Shown: positions 14,943 through 24,704, counted from the stretch's first letter. The stretch: 60,448 bases of DNA from JBBDIX01 sp050486225 (GCA_050486225.1 JBJHCV010000012.1:1-60448), one strand, 5' to 3'. Made by a program: numbers and translations. The notes: a model not told the origin generated them from the letters alone.

Positions 14943-15728
14943 ATGAACCGCAGGATCCTCACAGGCATCGTTGCCGCGGCGCTGGCCGTGCTGCCCGCCG
15001 CTGCAGCCTCTGCCTCCAGTCATGACACCGCCGAGGTCGTCGTCGTCCACGGCGTCCCCGGACTCGAGGTCGACGTGCTCGTCGACGGCGCCGCCGCCAT
15101 CGAGGGCTTCAACTTCGGTGACGACCCGGTCGTCACGTCGCTGCCCGCCGGCAGCTACACGCTGGCCGTCGCCGCGGCCGGCACCACCGACCCGGTCCTC
15201 ACGCTGGACGCGACCCTGGTCGCCGGCACCAGCGTGACCGTCGCCGCCCACCTCGACGCGAGCGGCAACCCGCAGCTGCGCGCGTACGTCAACGAGAACT
15301 CTGCCACCGGCATCCAGCCGTTCCACCTCGCCAACTTCGGCGCGGTCGACATCTTCGCGGGTGGTGAGCCGGTGCTCGAGGGCGTGACGAACGGCCAGAC
15401 CGCACGGATCGACGTCGACGGCGGCACCACGGTTCCCGGTGTCGGCATCGGCGCCGCCGGATCCGGTGAGGTCGCCATCGACCTGGGCAGCGTGACCGTC
15501 CCGGCGAACACGCTCGTGCTCGCCTACGCGATCGGCCCGGACGAGGGTCAGACCCTGCCGTCCGTCGTCGTCGCCACCGTCGGTGTCGCCTCCGACGCCG
15601 GCAGCGTCCACTCCGGCACCGGTGGCCTCGCGTCGACCGCACTGCCCACGGGTGTGCTGGTCGCGATGCTGCTCGGCGTCGCGCTGGTCGCCGCCCCGGT
15701 GGTCGCTCGGCAGCGCGACGACCGCTGA
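14943..15728 (+). CDS. Secreted DUF4397 protein, candidate sortase substrate
   Basis: The 261-residue product has a Sec signal peptide (MNRRILTGIVAAALAVLPAA, cleavage after ASA) and a repeated beta-sandwich DUF4397 region (EVVVVHGVPGLEVDVLVDGA, then PAGSYTLAVAAAGTTDPVL). The C-terminus reads ALPTG, a hydrophobic helix and RQRDDR. That resembles a cell-wall sorting signal, though the motif is LPTG rather than LPxTG. A class F sortase gene follows directly, which supports surface anchoring. The family function is unknown. GAGGTG precedes the ATG at 14943. A strong hairpin terminator (15746-15785) separates it from the sortase gene. Confidence 0.9.
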   Translation: MNRRILTGIVAAALAVLPAAAASASSHDTAEVVVVHGVPGLEVDVLVDGAAAIEGFNFGDDPVVTSLPAGSYTLAVAAAGTTDPVLTLDATLVAGTSVTVAAHLDASGNPQLRAYVNENSATGIQPFHLANFGAVDIFAGGEPVLEGVTNGQTARIDVDGGTTVPGVGIGAAGSGEVAIDLGSVTVPANTLVLAYAIGPDEGQTLPSVVVATVGVASDAGSVHSGTGGLASTALPTGVLVAMLLGVALVAAPVVARQRDDR

Positions 15729-15745
15729 CCCGGACGTTGCACCCA

Positions 15746-15785
15746 CACGGGGCCGGGTGGGACCATGCGTCCGCCCGGCCCCGTG
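15746..15785 (+). terminator. Strong hairpin after the DUF4397 gene
   Basis: CACGGGGCCGGG pairs with CCCGGCCCCGTG over 12 bp, and the loop itself can form a GGAC/GTCC stem. There is no T tract. It may attenuate rather than end transcription into the sortase gene. Confidence 0.75.
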
Positions 15786-15829
15786 GCCACTCGCCACCGG
15801 GTCGACACCACACACAGAGGAGCCCGACG

Positions 15830-16513
15830 ATGCCGATGTCCCCACGGCTTCTGGTGGTCGTCGGCCTGCTCCTCGTCTTCGGGGCCCCCGCGGTCTGGTG
15901 GGCCACCACCGTCGACGCCGCGACGGTCGGTGAGATCCCCGACGCGACGCCAGCCCCCACCGTGGAACCGGGAGACACCCCGGACCGGGACGGGCCACCT
16001 GAACCTCCCCCGTCGACGCCCCGCTTCTCCACGACCGCGCCGCGCGGCGCCCTCGACACCTCGGCCCAGCCGGTCCGTGTCCGGGCAGCCACGGCACGGA
16101 TCGACGCACCGGTCGTGGCCATCGGGCTGGATCCGGACGGGGACATGGAGGTCCCGCGCGACGGGTCGGTTGCCGGCTGGTACCAGCGGGGTGCCGTCCC
16201 CGGCGACGCGGGGACCGCGGTGATCACGGCCCACGTCGACACCAGGGTCGCAGGCCCGGGGGCGTTCTTCCGGCTCGGAACGCTCACGCCCGGCGACGTG
16301 GTGGAGGTGGTGTCGAGCGCCGGTGACGTCACCCGATGGGAGGTCACGGGACGCGACCAGCGACCGAAGGACGATCTTCCCCACGACGTCGTGTACGCAC
16401 GAACCGGAGCACCGAGGCTGGTGCTGATCACCTGCGGCGGCGCATTCGACGAGGCGACCCGCAGGTACGCGGACAACGTGCTCGTCTACGCGAGGCTGAT
16501 GGACCGGCCCTGA
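15830..16513 (+). CDS. Class F sortase
   Basis: This membrane-anchored transpeptidase would cut LPxTG-type signals and attach proteins to the cell wall. The 227 residues have one N-terminal membrane segment (about 6-26), a Pro/Thr-rich spacer and a sortase barrel with catalytic H135 (ITAHVDT), C202 (LITCGG) and R212 (RRYADN). Length and single anchor fit class F. ATG 15830 follows AGAGGAG. Likely substrates in this window are the DUF4397 protein just upstream and the LPATG beta-helix protein at 39258-41099. The last 28 bp overlap the convergent DsrE gene. Confidence 0.92.
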   Translation: MPMSPRLLVVVGLLLVFGAPAVWWATTVDAATVGEIPDATPAPTVEPGDTPDRDGPPEPPPSTPRFSTTAPRGALDTSAQPVRVRAATARIDAPVVAIGLDPDGDMEVPRDGSVAGWYQRGAVPGDAGTAVITAHVDTRVAGPGAFFRLGTLTPGDVVEVVSSAGDVTRWEVTGRDQRPKDDLPHDVVYARTGAPRLVLITCGGAFDEATRRYADNVLVYARLMDRP

Positions 16514-16863
16514 GTGAGCGCCTCGACGATCCGGGCCGCACCGACGATCGACGCACCCTCCACGAGGTCGCTGTCGCCGGTGATCCCCCGCTTCGCGACG
16601 CACGCCGAGCAGAGCCAGACCTCACCGCCTGCCGCGACGAGCTGGCGGAGCAGGTCCCCGAGCGAGGGCAGCCCCTCCTCCTCGACGTCGTCGGCCACCC
16701 CGGCGAGACCGAGGCGCACCGCCTCGACCGTGCAGACCACCACCGCCCGCTGACCGCTGACCGCCGCGGTGGCCGCCGCGATGAACGGCACCGTCGCACG
16801 CTCCGGGTCCTCGGGGCCGTGGGTGCAGGGGAAGAGCAGCAGTTCGGACGTGTCGTCGCTCAC
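16486..16863 (-). CDS. DsrE/DsrF-like family protein
   Basis: The 125-residue soluble protein has the DsrE fold pattern: LLLFPCTHGPEDPERATVPF, GQRAVVVCTVEAVRLGLAGV and GGEVWLCSACVAKRGI. The conserved cysteines (C13, C49 and the CSAC pair) could carry persulfide sulfur, as DsrE/TusD proteins do. No sulfur-oxidation genes are nearby, so the role is probably general sulfur handling or unknown. A GTG start at 16863 preceded by GGAGG gives the usual length of about 120. It overlaps the sortase 3' end convergently. Confidence 0.82.
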   Translation of the reverse strand: MSDDTSELLLFPCTHGPEDPERATVPFIAAATAAVSGQRAVVVCTVEAVRLGLAGVADDVEEEGLPSLGDLLRQLVAAGGEVWLCSACVAKRGITGDSDLVEGASIVGAARIVEALTQGRSISLA

Positions 16864-16983
16864 GGAGGGCCTCCAGACGCCTCGGCACACGTTCGCGGGT
16901 GCCGGATTCCGCCGCTGGGCACCGTAGTGCCCGGAGAACCGACGCCGACACCCACTCAGGGTCCCCGCGTGACGCGCCGTGGC

Positions 16984-16989
16984 TAGACT
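16984..16989 (+). promoter_or_regulatory. -10 element of the liv operon promoter
   Basis: TAGACT lies about 55 bp upstream of the livH start and is the only good -10 match in the GC-rich gap after the divergent DsrE gene. No strong -35 is visible. Confidence 0.45.
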
Positions 16990-17043
16990 CCGCCCCCACT
17001 CGACCGAGCAGCTTCCGCGCCCGATCCGCCTCGGAGGACCGCC

Positions 17044-18369
17044 GTGACGACGCGAATGCGCGCGGCACTGCTCGCCATTCCGGCCGTTGCCCTGCTCGCT
17101 CCCGTCGTCACCGCCTCGAGCCACGCGCAGGCCGCCGAACCACCGTCGGGCAACCACGCCGTCCTCGCACAGGACACCACCGAGACCGTCGCCGGCACCA
17201 TGGTCGACGGCGACGGGGAGCCACTCGCGGGAGTGGTCATCGCGATCACCTCGGCAGACGGATCGTTCTCCGAGGCCGCCGTGACCGACGAGGAGGGGCG
17301 ATGGAGCGTCGCCCTGCCGGGACCCGGCGACTACCTCGCGGCTCTCGACATGGACTCGCTCCCCGCGGACGTCACCCTGCGTGACCCGGACCGCGCGACG
17401 CTGGAGATCCAGGTACGTGCCGGCCAGGACCGGACCCTGCTGTTCACGACCGGTGAGGCCAGCGAGGCGAGACCGTTCCTGCATCGCCTGCTGACCAGGG
17501 TCGTGGCCGGGCTCCAGTTCGGCCTCATCATCGCCATCACGGCCATCGGCCTGTCGCTGATCTACGGGACCACCGGGCTCGTGAACTTCGCCCACGGCGA
17601 ACTGGTCACGCTCGGGGCCGTGATCGCCTGGTTCCTCAACGCGCCCGCAGGAACCGGGCTCGGCCTGCAGCTGATCGTCGCCGGGATCATCGCGACGGTG
17701 CTCACCGCGGCGACGGGCGGCGCGATCGAACTCGGACTGTGGCGACCCCTGCGCCGGAGGCGGACCGGCCTGATCCAGATGCTGGTCATCTCGATCGGGC
17801 TGATGCTCACGATTCGGCACCTCCTGCGCATCTGGTTCGGTGGGGGCAGCCGCACGTACTTCGACTACGCGATCCAGCAGGCATGGGTGCTCGGCCCCAT
17901 CCGCATCACCCCGCGCGACCTGACCGTCACGGTGCTGGCACTGGTGGTCCTGGTCGCCATCGCGACCATGCTGACCACCACGCGGATCGGCAAGGCGATG
18001 CGTGCCGTCTCCGACAACCGTGACCTCGCCGAGTCGTCCGGGATCGACGTCCAGCGGGTCATCCTCGTCATCTGGGTGCTCGGCGGGGGCCTGGCCGGCT
18101 TCGGAGGCGTGCTCGCCGCGACGGCCGAGAACGTGAGCTACCTGCTGGGCTTCCGACTGCTCCTGGTGATGTTCGCCGGGGTCATCCTGGGCGGCATCGG
18201 AACGGCGTACGGCGCCCTGCTCGGGTCGCTGGCCGTCGGCCTCGTCACCGAGGTGTCGACGCTGTGGCTGCCGACCGAGCTCAAGCTCGTCTGGTCGCTG
18301 GTCGCACTGATCGTCATCCTGCTCATCCGTCCGCAGGGACTGCTGGGACGACGCGAGAGGGTCGGCTGA
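17044..18369 (+). CDS. livH: Branched-chain amino-acid-type ABC permease LivH with extra N-terminal domain
   Basis: The 441 residues are longer than the usual LivH of about 300. Residues 1-31 are a signal peptide. About 47-130 form a carboxypeptidase regulatory-like (transthyretin-like) beta domain: VAGTMVDGDGEPLAGVVIAI, then EGRWSVALPGPGDYLAAL. The rest is a LivH permease with eight or so membrane helices (FGLIIAITAIGLSLIYGTTG, LVNFAHGEL, then KAMRAVSDNRDLAESSGIDV, the EAA-type loop contacting the ATPases). The beta domain should lie outside the cell, perhaps shaping contact with the binding lipoprotein. GGAGG precedes the GTG start. It is the first gene of livH-M-G-F-K. Confidence 0.92.
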   Translation: MTTRMRAALLAIPAVALLAPVVTASSHAQAAEPPSGNHAVLAQDTTETVAGTMVDGDGEPLAGVVIAITSADGSFSEAAVTDEEGRWSVALPGPGDYLAALDMDSLPADVTLRDPDRATLEIQVRAGQDRTLLFTTGEASEARPFLHRLLTRVVAGLQFGLIIAITAIGLSLIYGTTGLVNFAHGELVTLGAVIAWFLNAPAGTGLGLQLIVAGIIATVLTAATGGAIELGLWRPLRRRRTGLIQMLVISIGLMLTIRHLLRIWFGGGSRTYFDYAIQQAWVLGPIRITPRDLTVTVLALVVLVAIATMLTTTRIGKAMRAVSDNRDLAESSGIDVQRVILVIWVLGGGLAGFGGVLAATAENVSYLLGFRLLLVMFAGVILGGIGTAYGALLGSLAVGLVTEVSTLWLPTELKLVWSLVALIVILLIRPQGLLGRRERVG

Positions 18370-19352
18370 TGGACCTGAGCCTGCTGCGTGTCCTCGGAGA
18401 CGGCCTCAACGCCGCGCTCGGCCCGACCGCTGCCTACTACGCGCTGGCCGCGATCGGCCTGAACATCCACTACGGCTACACCGGGCTGCTCAACTTCGGC
18501 CAGGTCGGCTTCATGCTCGTGGGCGGCTACGGATTCGCGATCAGCGTGTCCGTGCTGGGCCTGCCGTTCCTGGCCGGGGTCGGCATCGGACTGCTCATGG
18601 CGGTGCTGCTCGCCCTGGTGCTCGGTCTTCCGACCCTGCGGCTGCGGGCCGACTACCTGGCCATCGCCACGATCGCCGCCGCGGAGATCCTGCGGTTCGT
18701 GGTGCGCTCCCAGGCCGCGACGCCGCTGACCGGTGGCCCCTTCGACCTGCCCGGCGGACGTACGGGTTGGACGTCCACGTTCAACGCAGTGAGCCCGATC
18801 CCGCCCGGGCTGCATCGATTCGGGCCCCTGACCTTCACCGGACCCCGGTTGTGGCAGATGCTGGTGGCGTGGACGCTCGTCGGGCTGTGCGTCTGGCTCG
18901 TGTGGGCGCTGATGCGAAGCCCGTGGGGACGCGTCATCAAGTCGATCCGGGAGGACGAGGACGCCGTCCGGGCACTCGGCAAGAACGTGTTCGGCTACAA
19001 GATGCAGGCGCTGATCCTCGGCGGCGTCATCGGCGGCGTCGCCGGGATCATGATGGCGCTGACGTTCGGGTCGGTGTCGAGCGACGCGTTCCAGCCCCAG
19101 GTGACGTTCTTCGCCTACACGATCCTCATCCTGGGCGGGGCGGCGACGGTGTTCGGTCCGGTCGTCGGTTCACTGCTGTTCTGGTTCGTGCTCCAGTCGA
19201 TCGAGAGCGTGCTTCGTCAGACCCAGCTCGTCGAGGCCGTCAACATCGGTGCACTGCGGATCACGCTCGTCGGCATCATCCTCATGGCACTGATGGTCTA
19301 CCGCCCTCAGGGCCTGCTCGGCGACCGACGGGAGATGATGCTCGATGCCTGA
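18369..19352 (+). CDS. livM: Branched-chain amino-acid-type ABC permease LivM
   Basis: The second permease subunit of the importer has 327 residues and about eight to ten membrane helices. It shows the family signatures IGLNIHYGYTGLLNFGQVGF and the cytoplasmic coupling loop VIKSIREDEDAVRALGKNVF. Its ATG shares bases with the livH stop (TGATG), so the two are translated in a coupled way, as expected for subunits made in equal amounts. The substrate may be branched-chain amino acids, but the family also takes urea, amides and aromatic compounds. Confidence 0.93.
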   Translation: MDLSLLRVLGDGLNAALGPTAAYYALAAIGLNIHYGYTGLLNFGQVGFMLVGGYGFAISVSVLGLPFLAGVGIGLLMAVLLALVLGLPTLRLRADYLAIATIAAAEILRFVVRSQAATPLTGGPFDLPGGRTGWTSTFNAVSPIPPGLHRFGPLTFTGPRLWQMLVAWTLVGLCVWLVWALMRSPWGRVIKSIREDEDAVRALGKNVFGYKMQALILGGVIGGVAGIMMALTFGSVSSDAFQPQVTFFAYTILILGGAATVFGPVVGSLLFWFVLQSIESVLRQTQLVEAVNIGALRITLVGIILMALMVYRPQGLLGDRREMMLDA

Positions 19353-20214
19353 GTCCGGCCCGCAGGCCCTGGCCGACGTCGCTGCCGAGCCCGGTGTCGC
19401 CAAGCCCGACCCCATCCTGGTCGTCGACCGGGCACGTCGACGGTTCGGTGGGCTCACCGCCGTCGACGTCGAGCACCTCGAGGTCCAGCGCGGCTCCATC
19501 ACCGCGCTCATCGGGCCCAACGGTGCGGGCAAGACCACCTTCTTCAACCTCCTGACCGGCTTCGACCGGCCCGACGAGGGTCGGTGGCGCTTCGACGGAC
19601 ACGACGTGTCCGGCTGGTCGTCCCACCGTCTGGCTCGTGCCGGGATGGTCCGTACGTTCCAGCTGACGAAGGCCCTGACGCGACTCAGCTGCCTCGAGAA
19701 CATGAAACTCGGCGCGAAGGACCAGCGCGGCGAGCGGCTGGTCTCCTCCATCGTCCCCCGTGCCTGGCGCGAGCAGGAGCACGCCGTCGAGGAGCGCGCC
19801 CGGGCACTGCTCGAGCGCTTCCGCATGGACCACATGTGCGACGAACTCGCCGGCACCCTGTCGGGCGGCCAGCGAAAGCTGCTGGAGATGGCACGGGCGC
19901 TGATGACCGAGCCGAGGATGGTCATGCTCGACGAGCCGATGGCGGGGGTGAACCCGGCGCTCACCCAGTCCCTGCTCGAGCACATCCGCGAGCTTCCCCA
20001 GCAGTCCATGACGGTCCTGTTCGTGGAGCACGACATGGACGTGGTCATGGACATCAGCGACTGGGTGGTCGTCATGGCCCAGGGCAGGATCATCGCCGAG
20101 GGACCACCCGACCAGGTCGCGCGCAACCCGGCCGTGATCGACGCCTACCTGGGCAAGGACCATGGTGACGAGAGCCGGTTCACCCCGGTGCCACGCGGCG
20201 CGGAGGCCAACTGA
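19345..20214 (+). CDS. livG: ABC transporter ATPase LivG
   Basis: This cytoplasmic ATPase subunit has 289 residues: Walker A GPNGAGKTT, signature LSGGQRKLLE, Walker B MVMLDEPMAGV and switch histidine in FVEHDMDVVM. The insertion between Q-loop and signature (about 105-160) and the C-terminal PAVIDAYLG segment are typical of LivG. The start lies 8 bp inside the end of livM. It pairs with LivF to energise LivH-LivM. Confidence 0.93.
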   Translation: MPESGPQALADVAAEPGVAKPDPILVVDRARRRFGGLTAVDVEHLEVQRGSITALIGPNGAGKTTFFNLLTGFDRPDEGRWRFDGHDVSGWSSHRLARAGMVRTFQLTKALTRLSCLENMKLGAKDQRGERLVSSIVPRAWREQEHAVEERARALLERFRMDHMCDELAGTLSGGQRKLLEMARALMTEPRMVMLDEPMAGVNPALTQSLLEHIRELPQQSMTVLFVEHDMDVVMDISDWVVVMAQGRIIAEGPPDQVARNPAVIDAYLGKDHGDESRFTPVPRGAEAN

Positions 20215-20942
20215 TGGCTGAGCCTCTGCTCGTCGCCGAGGACGTCACCGCTGGCTACCTGCCCGGCATCGACATCCTCACTGGGTGCGACCTCACCCTG
20301 GAGGAGGGTGAACTCGTCGGCATCATCGGACCGAACGGGGCCGGGAAGTCGACGCTCGTCAAGGCCCTGTTCGGACTCGTCGAGGTCCGATCCGGCAGGG
20401 TGCTGCTGCGCGGTGAGGACATCAGCAACCGGCCGGCCCACGAACTCGTCGCCCGCGGCGTGGGCTACGTGCCCCAGACCGGCAACGTCTTCCCGAGCCT
20501 GACCATCGAGGAGAACCTCCAGATGGGCGCGTTCCTCGAGCCCGGGCGATTCGCCGAGCGCTTCCGACGCGTGGCCGACCTGTTCCCACTGCTCGCCGAC
20601 CGCCGCGCACAGCGCGCGGGTGGCCTGTCCGGCGGGGAGCGGCAGATGGTCGCGATGGGCCGAGCCCTGATGATGGACCCGTCGGTGCTGCTGCTCGACG
20701 AGCCGTCGGCGGGCCTGTCGCCCGCGCTCCAGGACGAGGCGTTCCTGCGCACCCGCGACATCAACGCGACCGGGGTGTCGATCGTCATGGTCGAGCAGAA
20801 CGCGCGCCGATGTCTCCAGATCTGCCACCGCGGCTACGTGCTGGACCAGGGCCGCAACGCGTACACGGGCACCGGCCAGCAACTGCTCCACGACCCGAAG
20901 GTCATCGAGTTGTACCTGGGAACGCTCGCACAGCAGGCGTAG
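20214..20942 (+). CDS. livF: ABC transporter ATPase LivF
   Basis: The second ATPase has 242 residues: Walker A GPNGAGKST, PQTGNVFPSLTIEENLQMG after the Q-loop, signature LSGGERQMVAMGRAL, Walker B LLLDEPSAGLSP and H-loop region with VEQNARR, where Q replaces the usual histidine context as in other LivF proteins. The ATG overlaps the livG stop (TGATG). It works with LivG. Confidence 0.93.
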   Translation: MAEPLLVAEDVTAGYLPGIDILTGCDLTLEEGELVGIIGPNGAGKSTLVKALFGLVEVRSGRVLLRGEDISNRPAHELVARGVGYVPQTGNVFPSLTIEENLQMGAFLEPGRFAERFRRVADLFPLLADRRAQRAGGLSGGERQMVAMGRALMMDPSVLLLDEPSAGLSPALQDEAFLRTRDINATGVSIVMVEQNARRCLQICHRGYVLDQGRNAYTGTGQQLLHDPKVIELYLGTLAQQA

Positions 20943-21124
20943 ACGCGGGCCGGGAGCGTGGGCCACGGCGCGGACTCCGGTGCCCGGCGTCGCGGAAGTC
21001 TTCGTGGCGAACACCCTACGAACCCAGTAGTTTGGTGGCATCTTCGGGTGTGCGCGGTCCGTCTTCCTCCGTTCGACGTCGTCCTGCCGCGCACCAACAG
21101 ACCCGGCCCTAGGGAGGTAAGTCC

Positions 21125-22357
21125 ATGAAGCGCCAGTCCTGGTTGCGCCGCACCGCCATGCTCGCGGTGCTCGCGCTCGTCGTCGCCGCCTGTGGCGGGT
21201 CGGACGACGAACAGTTCCACCTCGGATACATCCTGCCGCAGACCGGCCCGCTCGCCTTCCTCGCGGACCCGCTGATCGGCGGCGTCGAGCTCGCGGTGGC
21301 GGACATCAACGCCGCTGGCGGTGTGCTCGGCAACGACGTCATCCTGTCCGAGGGGGACGAGGCCGGTGACGCCGCGCTGGCGTCCGAGGCTGCCCAGCGC
21401 CTGATCAACGACGGCATCCACGCCCTCGTCGGCGCTGCCGCGACGCCGATGACCAACGCCATCGTCGACGCGGTCACCGGTGCGGGCATCCTGCAGTGCT
21501 CCGGCTCGAACACGGGCCCGGCGTTCCGCACCCTCGAGGCCAACGGCCTGTACCTGCGCACCGCCCCGAGCGACTCCCTGCAGGGTGCGTTCGCCGCGGA
21601 CGTGATCATGGACGACGGCCACAGCAACGTGGCGATCGCCGTTCAGGCGACTGCCTACGGCACCGGCCTCGGCGACGCCCTGCAGGAGTCCCTCGAGGCC
21701 AACGGTGCGTCCGTCGCGACGTACGTGACCTACGACCCCGAGGCCGCCAACTTCAACGCCGAGGTCGCCCAGATCGTCGACTCCGGTGCCACCGCGGTCT
21801 ACATCGTCGGCTACGACGAGACGGCACAGGTCATCGCGGGACTCATCGAGGCCGGCTACGGCCCCGACTCCTTCGCGATCTACGCCGCGGACGGTTCGCG
21901 TGGTCGCGACCTCGCGCTCGCGGTCGACCCGAACAACCCCGGCATCCTCGAGGGCGTGATGGGCACGGCCCCCACGGCTGCGGAAGGCGTCGGGGACGAG
22001 TTCAACGCCCGGTTCCTCGAGGAGCGCGGAGACGTCGAGACGATCTACGCGGCCGAGAAGTACGACTGCGCGATCATCCTGGCGCTGGCGGCCGAGCTGT
22101 CCGGCAGCTTCGACGGCGCCGAGATGGCGGCGGTCCTGAACGAGGTGACCTCGAACGGCACGCCGTGCGACTCGTTCGCGGCATGCAAGGACCTCATCGC
22201 CGCCGGCGAGGACTTCGCCTACCAGACGGCATCGGGCATCGTGCTGGCCGAGACGCCCACGGGCAACCACGAGCCGGACAGCGCCTTCTTCGAGAAGTGG
22301 CGCTTCGACGCCAACGGCGAGATCGAGCAGCTCTACACCGAGTTCGGCAACTTCTGA
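21125..22357 (+). CDS. ABC transporter substrate-binding lipoprotein (LivK-like)
   Basis: This 410-residue periplasmic-binding-protein-type receptor is tethered by a lipobox (LVVAACGG, modified Cys at about 22). The Peripla_BP_6 fold follows: GYILPQTGPLAFLADPLIGG, VELAVADINAAGG, and later VYIVGYDETAQVIAGLIEAG. It should capture the ligand outside the membrane and deliver it to LivH-LivM. GGGAGG precedes the ATG. A 182-bp gap separates it from livF, so it may have its own promoter, and a strong bidirectional hairpin follows. The ligand is not determinable here. Confidence 0.92.
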   Translation: MKRQSWLRRTAMLAVLALVVAACGGSDDEQFHLGYILPQTGPLAFLADPLIGGVELAVADINAAGGVLGNDVILSEGDEAGDAALASEAAQRLINDGIHALVGAAATPMTNAIVDAVTGAGILQCSGSNTGPAFRTLEANGLYLRTAPSDSLQGAFAADVIMDDGHSNVAIAVQATAYGTGLGDALQESLEANGASVATYVTYDPEAANFNAEVAQIVDSGATAVYIVGYDETAQVIAGLIEAGYGPDSFAIYAADGSRGRDLALAVDPNNPGILEGVMGTAPTAAEGVGDEFNARFLEERGDVETIYAAEKYDCAIILALAAELSGSFDGAEMAAVLNEVTSNGTPCDSFAACKDLIAAGEDFAYQTASGIVLAETPTGNHEPDSAFFEKWRFDANGEIEQLYTEFGNF

Positions 22358-22380
22358 TCCGCTGACGGTCCCTGACCACC

Positions 22381-22409
22381 TGCGGCCCCGCCGACTCGGC
22401 GGGGCCGCA
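22381..22409. terminator. Bidirectional terminator between livK-like gene and purC
   Basis: TGCGGCCCCGCC and GGCGGGGCCGCA form a perfect 12-bp stem with a 5-base loop, placed between convergent genes. Confidence 0.85.
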
Positions 22410-22468
22410 ACCATGTCCGGGCGTCCACGCGTCCGCGGTGCTCGAGACCGATGTCGCCTGCCCGGCGA

Positions 22469-23362
<894 letters not shown>

Positions 23363-23456
23363 GGTTCTGCCCCTCTCGGATCGAACGTGGCCAGCATCGA
23401 ACGTGCTCGTCAGCGAGCGTAGTGCGGGCGATGACCGGCCCTGCCGGCCTCGCGGG

Positions 23457-24119
23457 TCATGGCCCCGGCGGTGTTCGACGCGTGCCCCGGTTCCCCTCAG
23501 GGGCCGACTCCGTCGGCCTGTGCAGGTCCTCGGGCGTGTCCAGGTCCTCGGGCCTGTCCACGTCGGGAGGTACCGGGCCGTCCACGGTCACGTCGGCGAC
23601 GTCGAGTTGGCCGAGCAGCTGGCGAACCCCGGCGTCGCCGGTGACCCGGTCCGCGATCCATCCCCACAGGTGGCGAGGCAGCGCCACCGGATGGCCCGGG
23701 ACGTCGAGGTACCGCGCCCGTGCGACCTGGTCGCGCTCCCGAGCTGCCTGCACGACCCGGACGACGACCTGTGGATCGATGCCCGGCTGGTCGGCGAGCA
23801 GCACCACCGCGACCGACTCCCCGCCGACCTCGCCTGCGGCGCGCAGTCCGGCGGCGAGCGACGACGCCTGCCCGGAGGCGTGCTCGGGATTGACGACCAG
23901 TTCGACGTGGTGGTCGTGCAGCGCGGTGGCGACGTCGTGCGCGCGGGGTCCCGCGACCACGACGACCCGTTCGATGCCGGCGGCCCGAGCCACCTCGACC
24001 GCCCGGACGACGAGCGGTCGCCCGTCGAGCATCGCGAGCTGCTTGAGCCCGCCGAACCGGCGCCCGCTGCCGGCCGCGAGCACGATCGCCACGGCGTCGG
24101 CCGTACGCTGGGACGTCAC
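23457..24119 (-). CDS. Molybdopterin-type nucleotidyltransferase (MocA-like)
   Basis: The 220-residue protein has the MobA/MocA NTP-transferase start AIVLAAGSGRRFGGLKQLAM, then VVVVAGPRAHDV and VAVVLLADQPGIDPQVV, with an acidic pair for metal. It probably adds CMP to molybdopterin, or is a related sugar-nucleotide-like transferase. The location beside mogA and moaA supports molybdenum cofactor work. GTG 24119 follows GGAGG; upstream codons would overlap the divergent mogA start. The last 35 residues are low-complexity (RPEDLD...TPEDLH), from a short direct repeat in the DNA, and are not part of the fold. Confidence 0.85.
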   Translation of the reverse strand: MTSQRTADAVAIVLAAGSGRRFGGLKQLAMLDGRPLVVRAVEVARAAGIERVVVVAGPRAHDVATALHDHHVELVVNPEHASGQASSLAAGLRAAGEVGGESVAVVLLADQPGIDPQVVVRVVQAARERDQVARARYLDVPGHPVALPRHLWGWIADRVTGDAGVRQLLGQLDVADVTVDGPVPPDVDRPEDLDTPEDLHRPTESAPEGNRGTRRTPPGP

Positions 24120-24145
24120 GACCTCACCCTCCGCTCGGAGCACCC

Positions 24146-24673
24146 ATGGCGCAGGACCCGACACCTGCACGACGCACCGCTGCGGTCGTGACCGCCAGCG
24201 ACGGCGTCTTCCACGGCCACCGCCAGGACGACTCGGGAGCCGCGGTCGCCGATCTGCTGACCCGTCACGGGTTCGACGTGTCGCGGCGTGAGTCGGTGTC
24301 CGACGACCGGGACCGTATCGCCGCGCTGCTCGTCGAGCTGTGTGACGAGGTCGCGCTGGTCGCCGTCACGGGAGGCACCGGGTTCGGCCCGCGTGACGTG
24401 ACCCCGGAGGCGACCCTCGACGTCGTCGACCGGCAGGCACCGGGACTGGCCGAGGCGATGCGCGCGGCCGGCAGGCAGAAGACCCCGATGGCGGACCTGT
24501 CGCGCGCCGTGTGCGGGTCGCGGGGATCCACGCTGATCGTGGACCTCCCGGGCAGCCCTCGTGGCGCGACCGAGAGCCTGGAGGCGATCGTGGACCTGCT
24601 CGGCCATGCACTCGACCTGCTCGCTGGCGACACGCAGCGTCACCCGCAGGGCCACGGCGACACCACCGGCTGA
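24146..24673 (+). CDS. mogA: Molybdopterin adenylyltransferase MogA/MoaB family
   Basis: This 175-residue enzyme would activate molybdopterin by adenylation before metal insertion. It has AAVVTASDGVFHGHRQDDSG, the VAVTGGTGFGPRDVTPEA substrate loop, the DLSRAVCGSRGSTLIVDLPG stretch and a GSPRGATESLEAI end, all characteristic of the MoCF_biosynth domain. It lies divergent from the MocA-like gene and converges on moaA with a hairpin between (24674-24691). Confidence 0.92.
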   Translation: MAQDPTPARRTAAVVTASDGVFHGHRQDDSGAAVADLLTRHGFDVSRRESVSDDRDRIAALLVELCDEVALVAVTGGTGFGPRDVTPEATLDVVDRQAPGLAEAMRAAGRQKTPMADLSRAVCGSRGSTLIVDLPGSPRGATESLEAIVDLLGHALDLLAGDTQRHPQGHGDTTG

Positions 24674-24691
24674 CGCCGTCAGGTGACGGCG
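24674..24691. terminator. Hairpin between convergent mogA and moaA
   Basis: CGCCGTC-AGGT-GACGGCG forms a 7-bp perfect stem starting directly after the mogA stop, 14 bp from the moaA stop. It probably serves both genes. Confidence 0.65.
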
Positions 24692-24704
24692 ACGCAACGC
24701 GCGG

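Noticed and set aside
23475..23590. Possible CRISPR-like or regulatory repeat
   Set aside because: The short GTCCTCGGG-type repeat encodes the low-complexity tail of the MocA-like protein and has no spacer pattern. No CRISPR array is present in the window.
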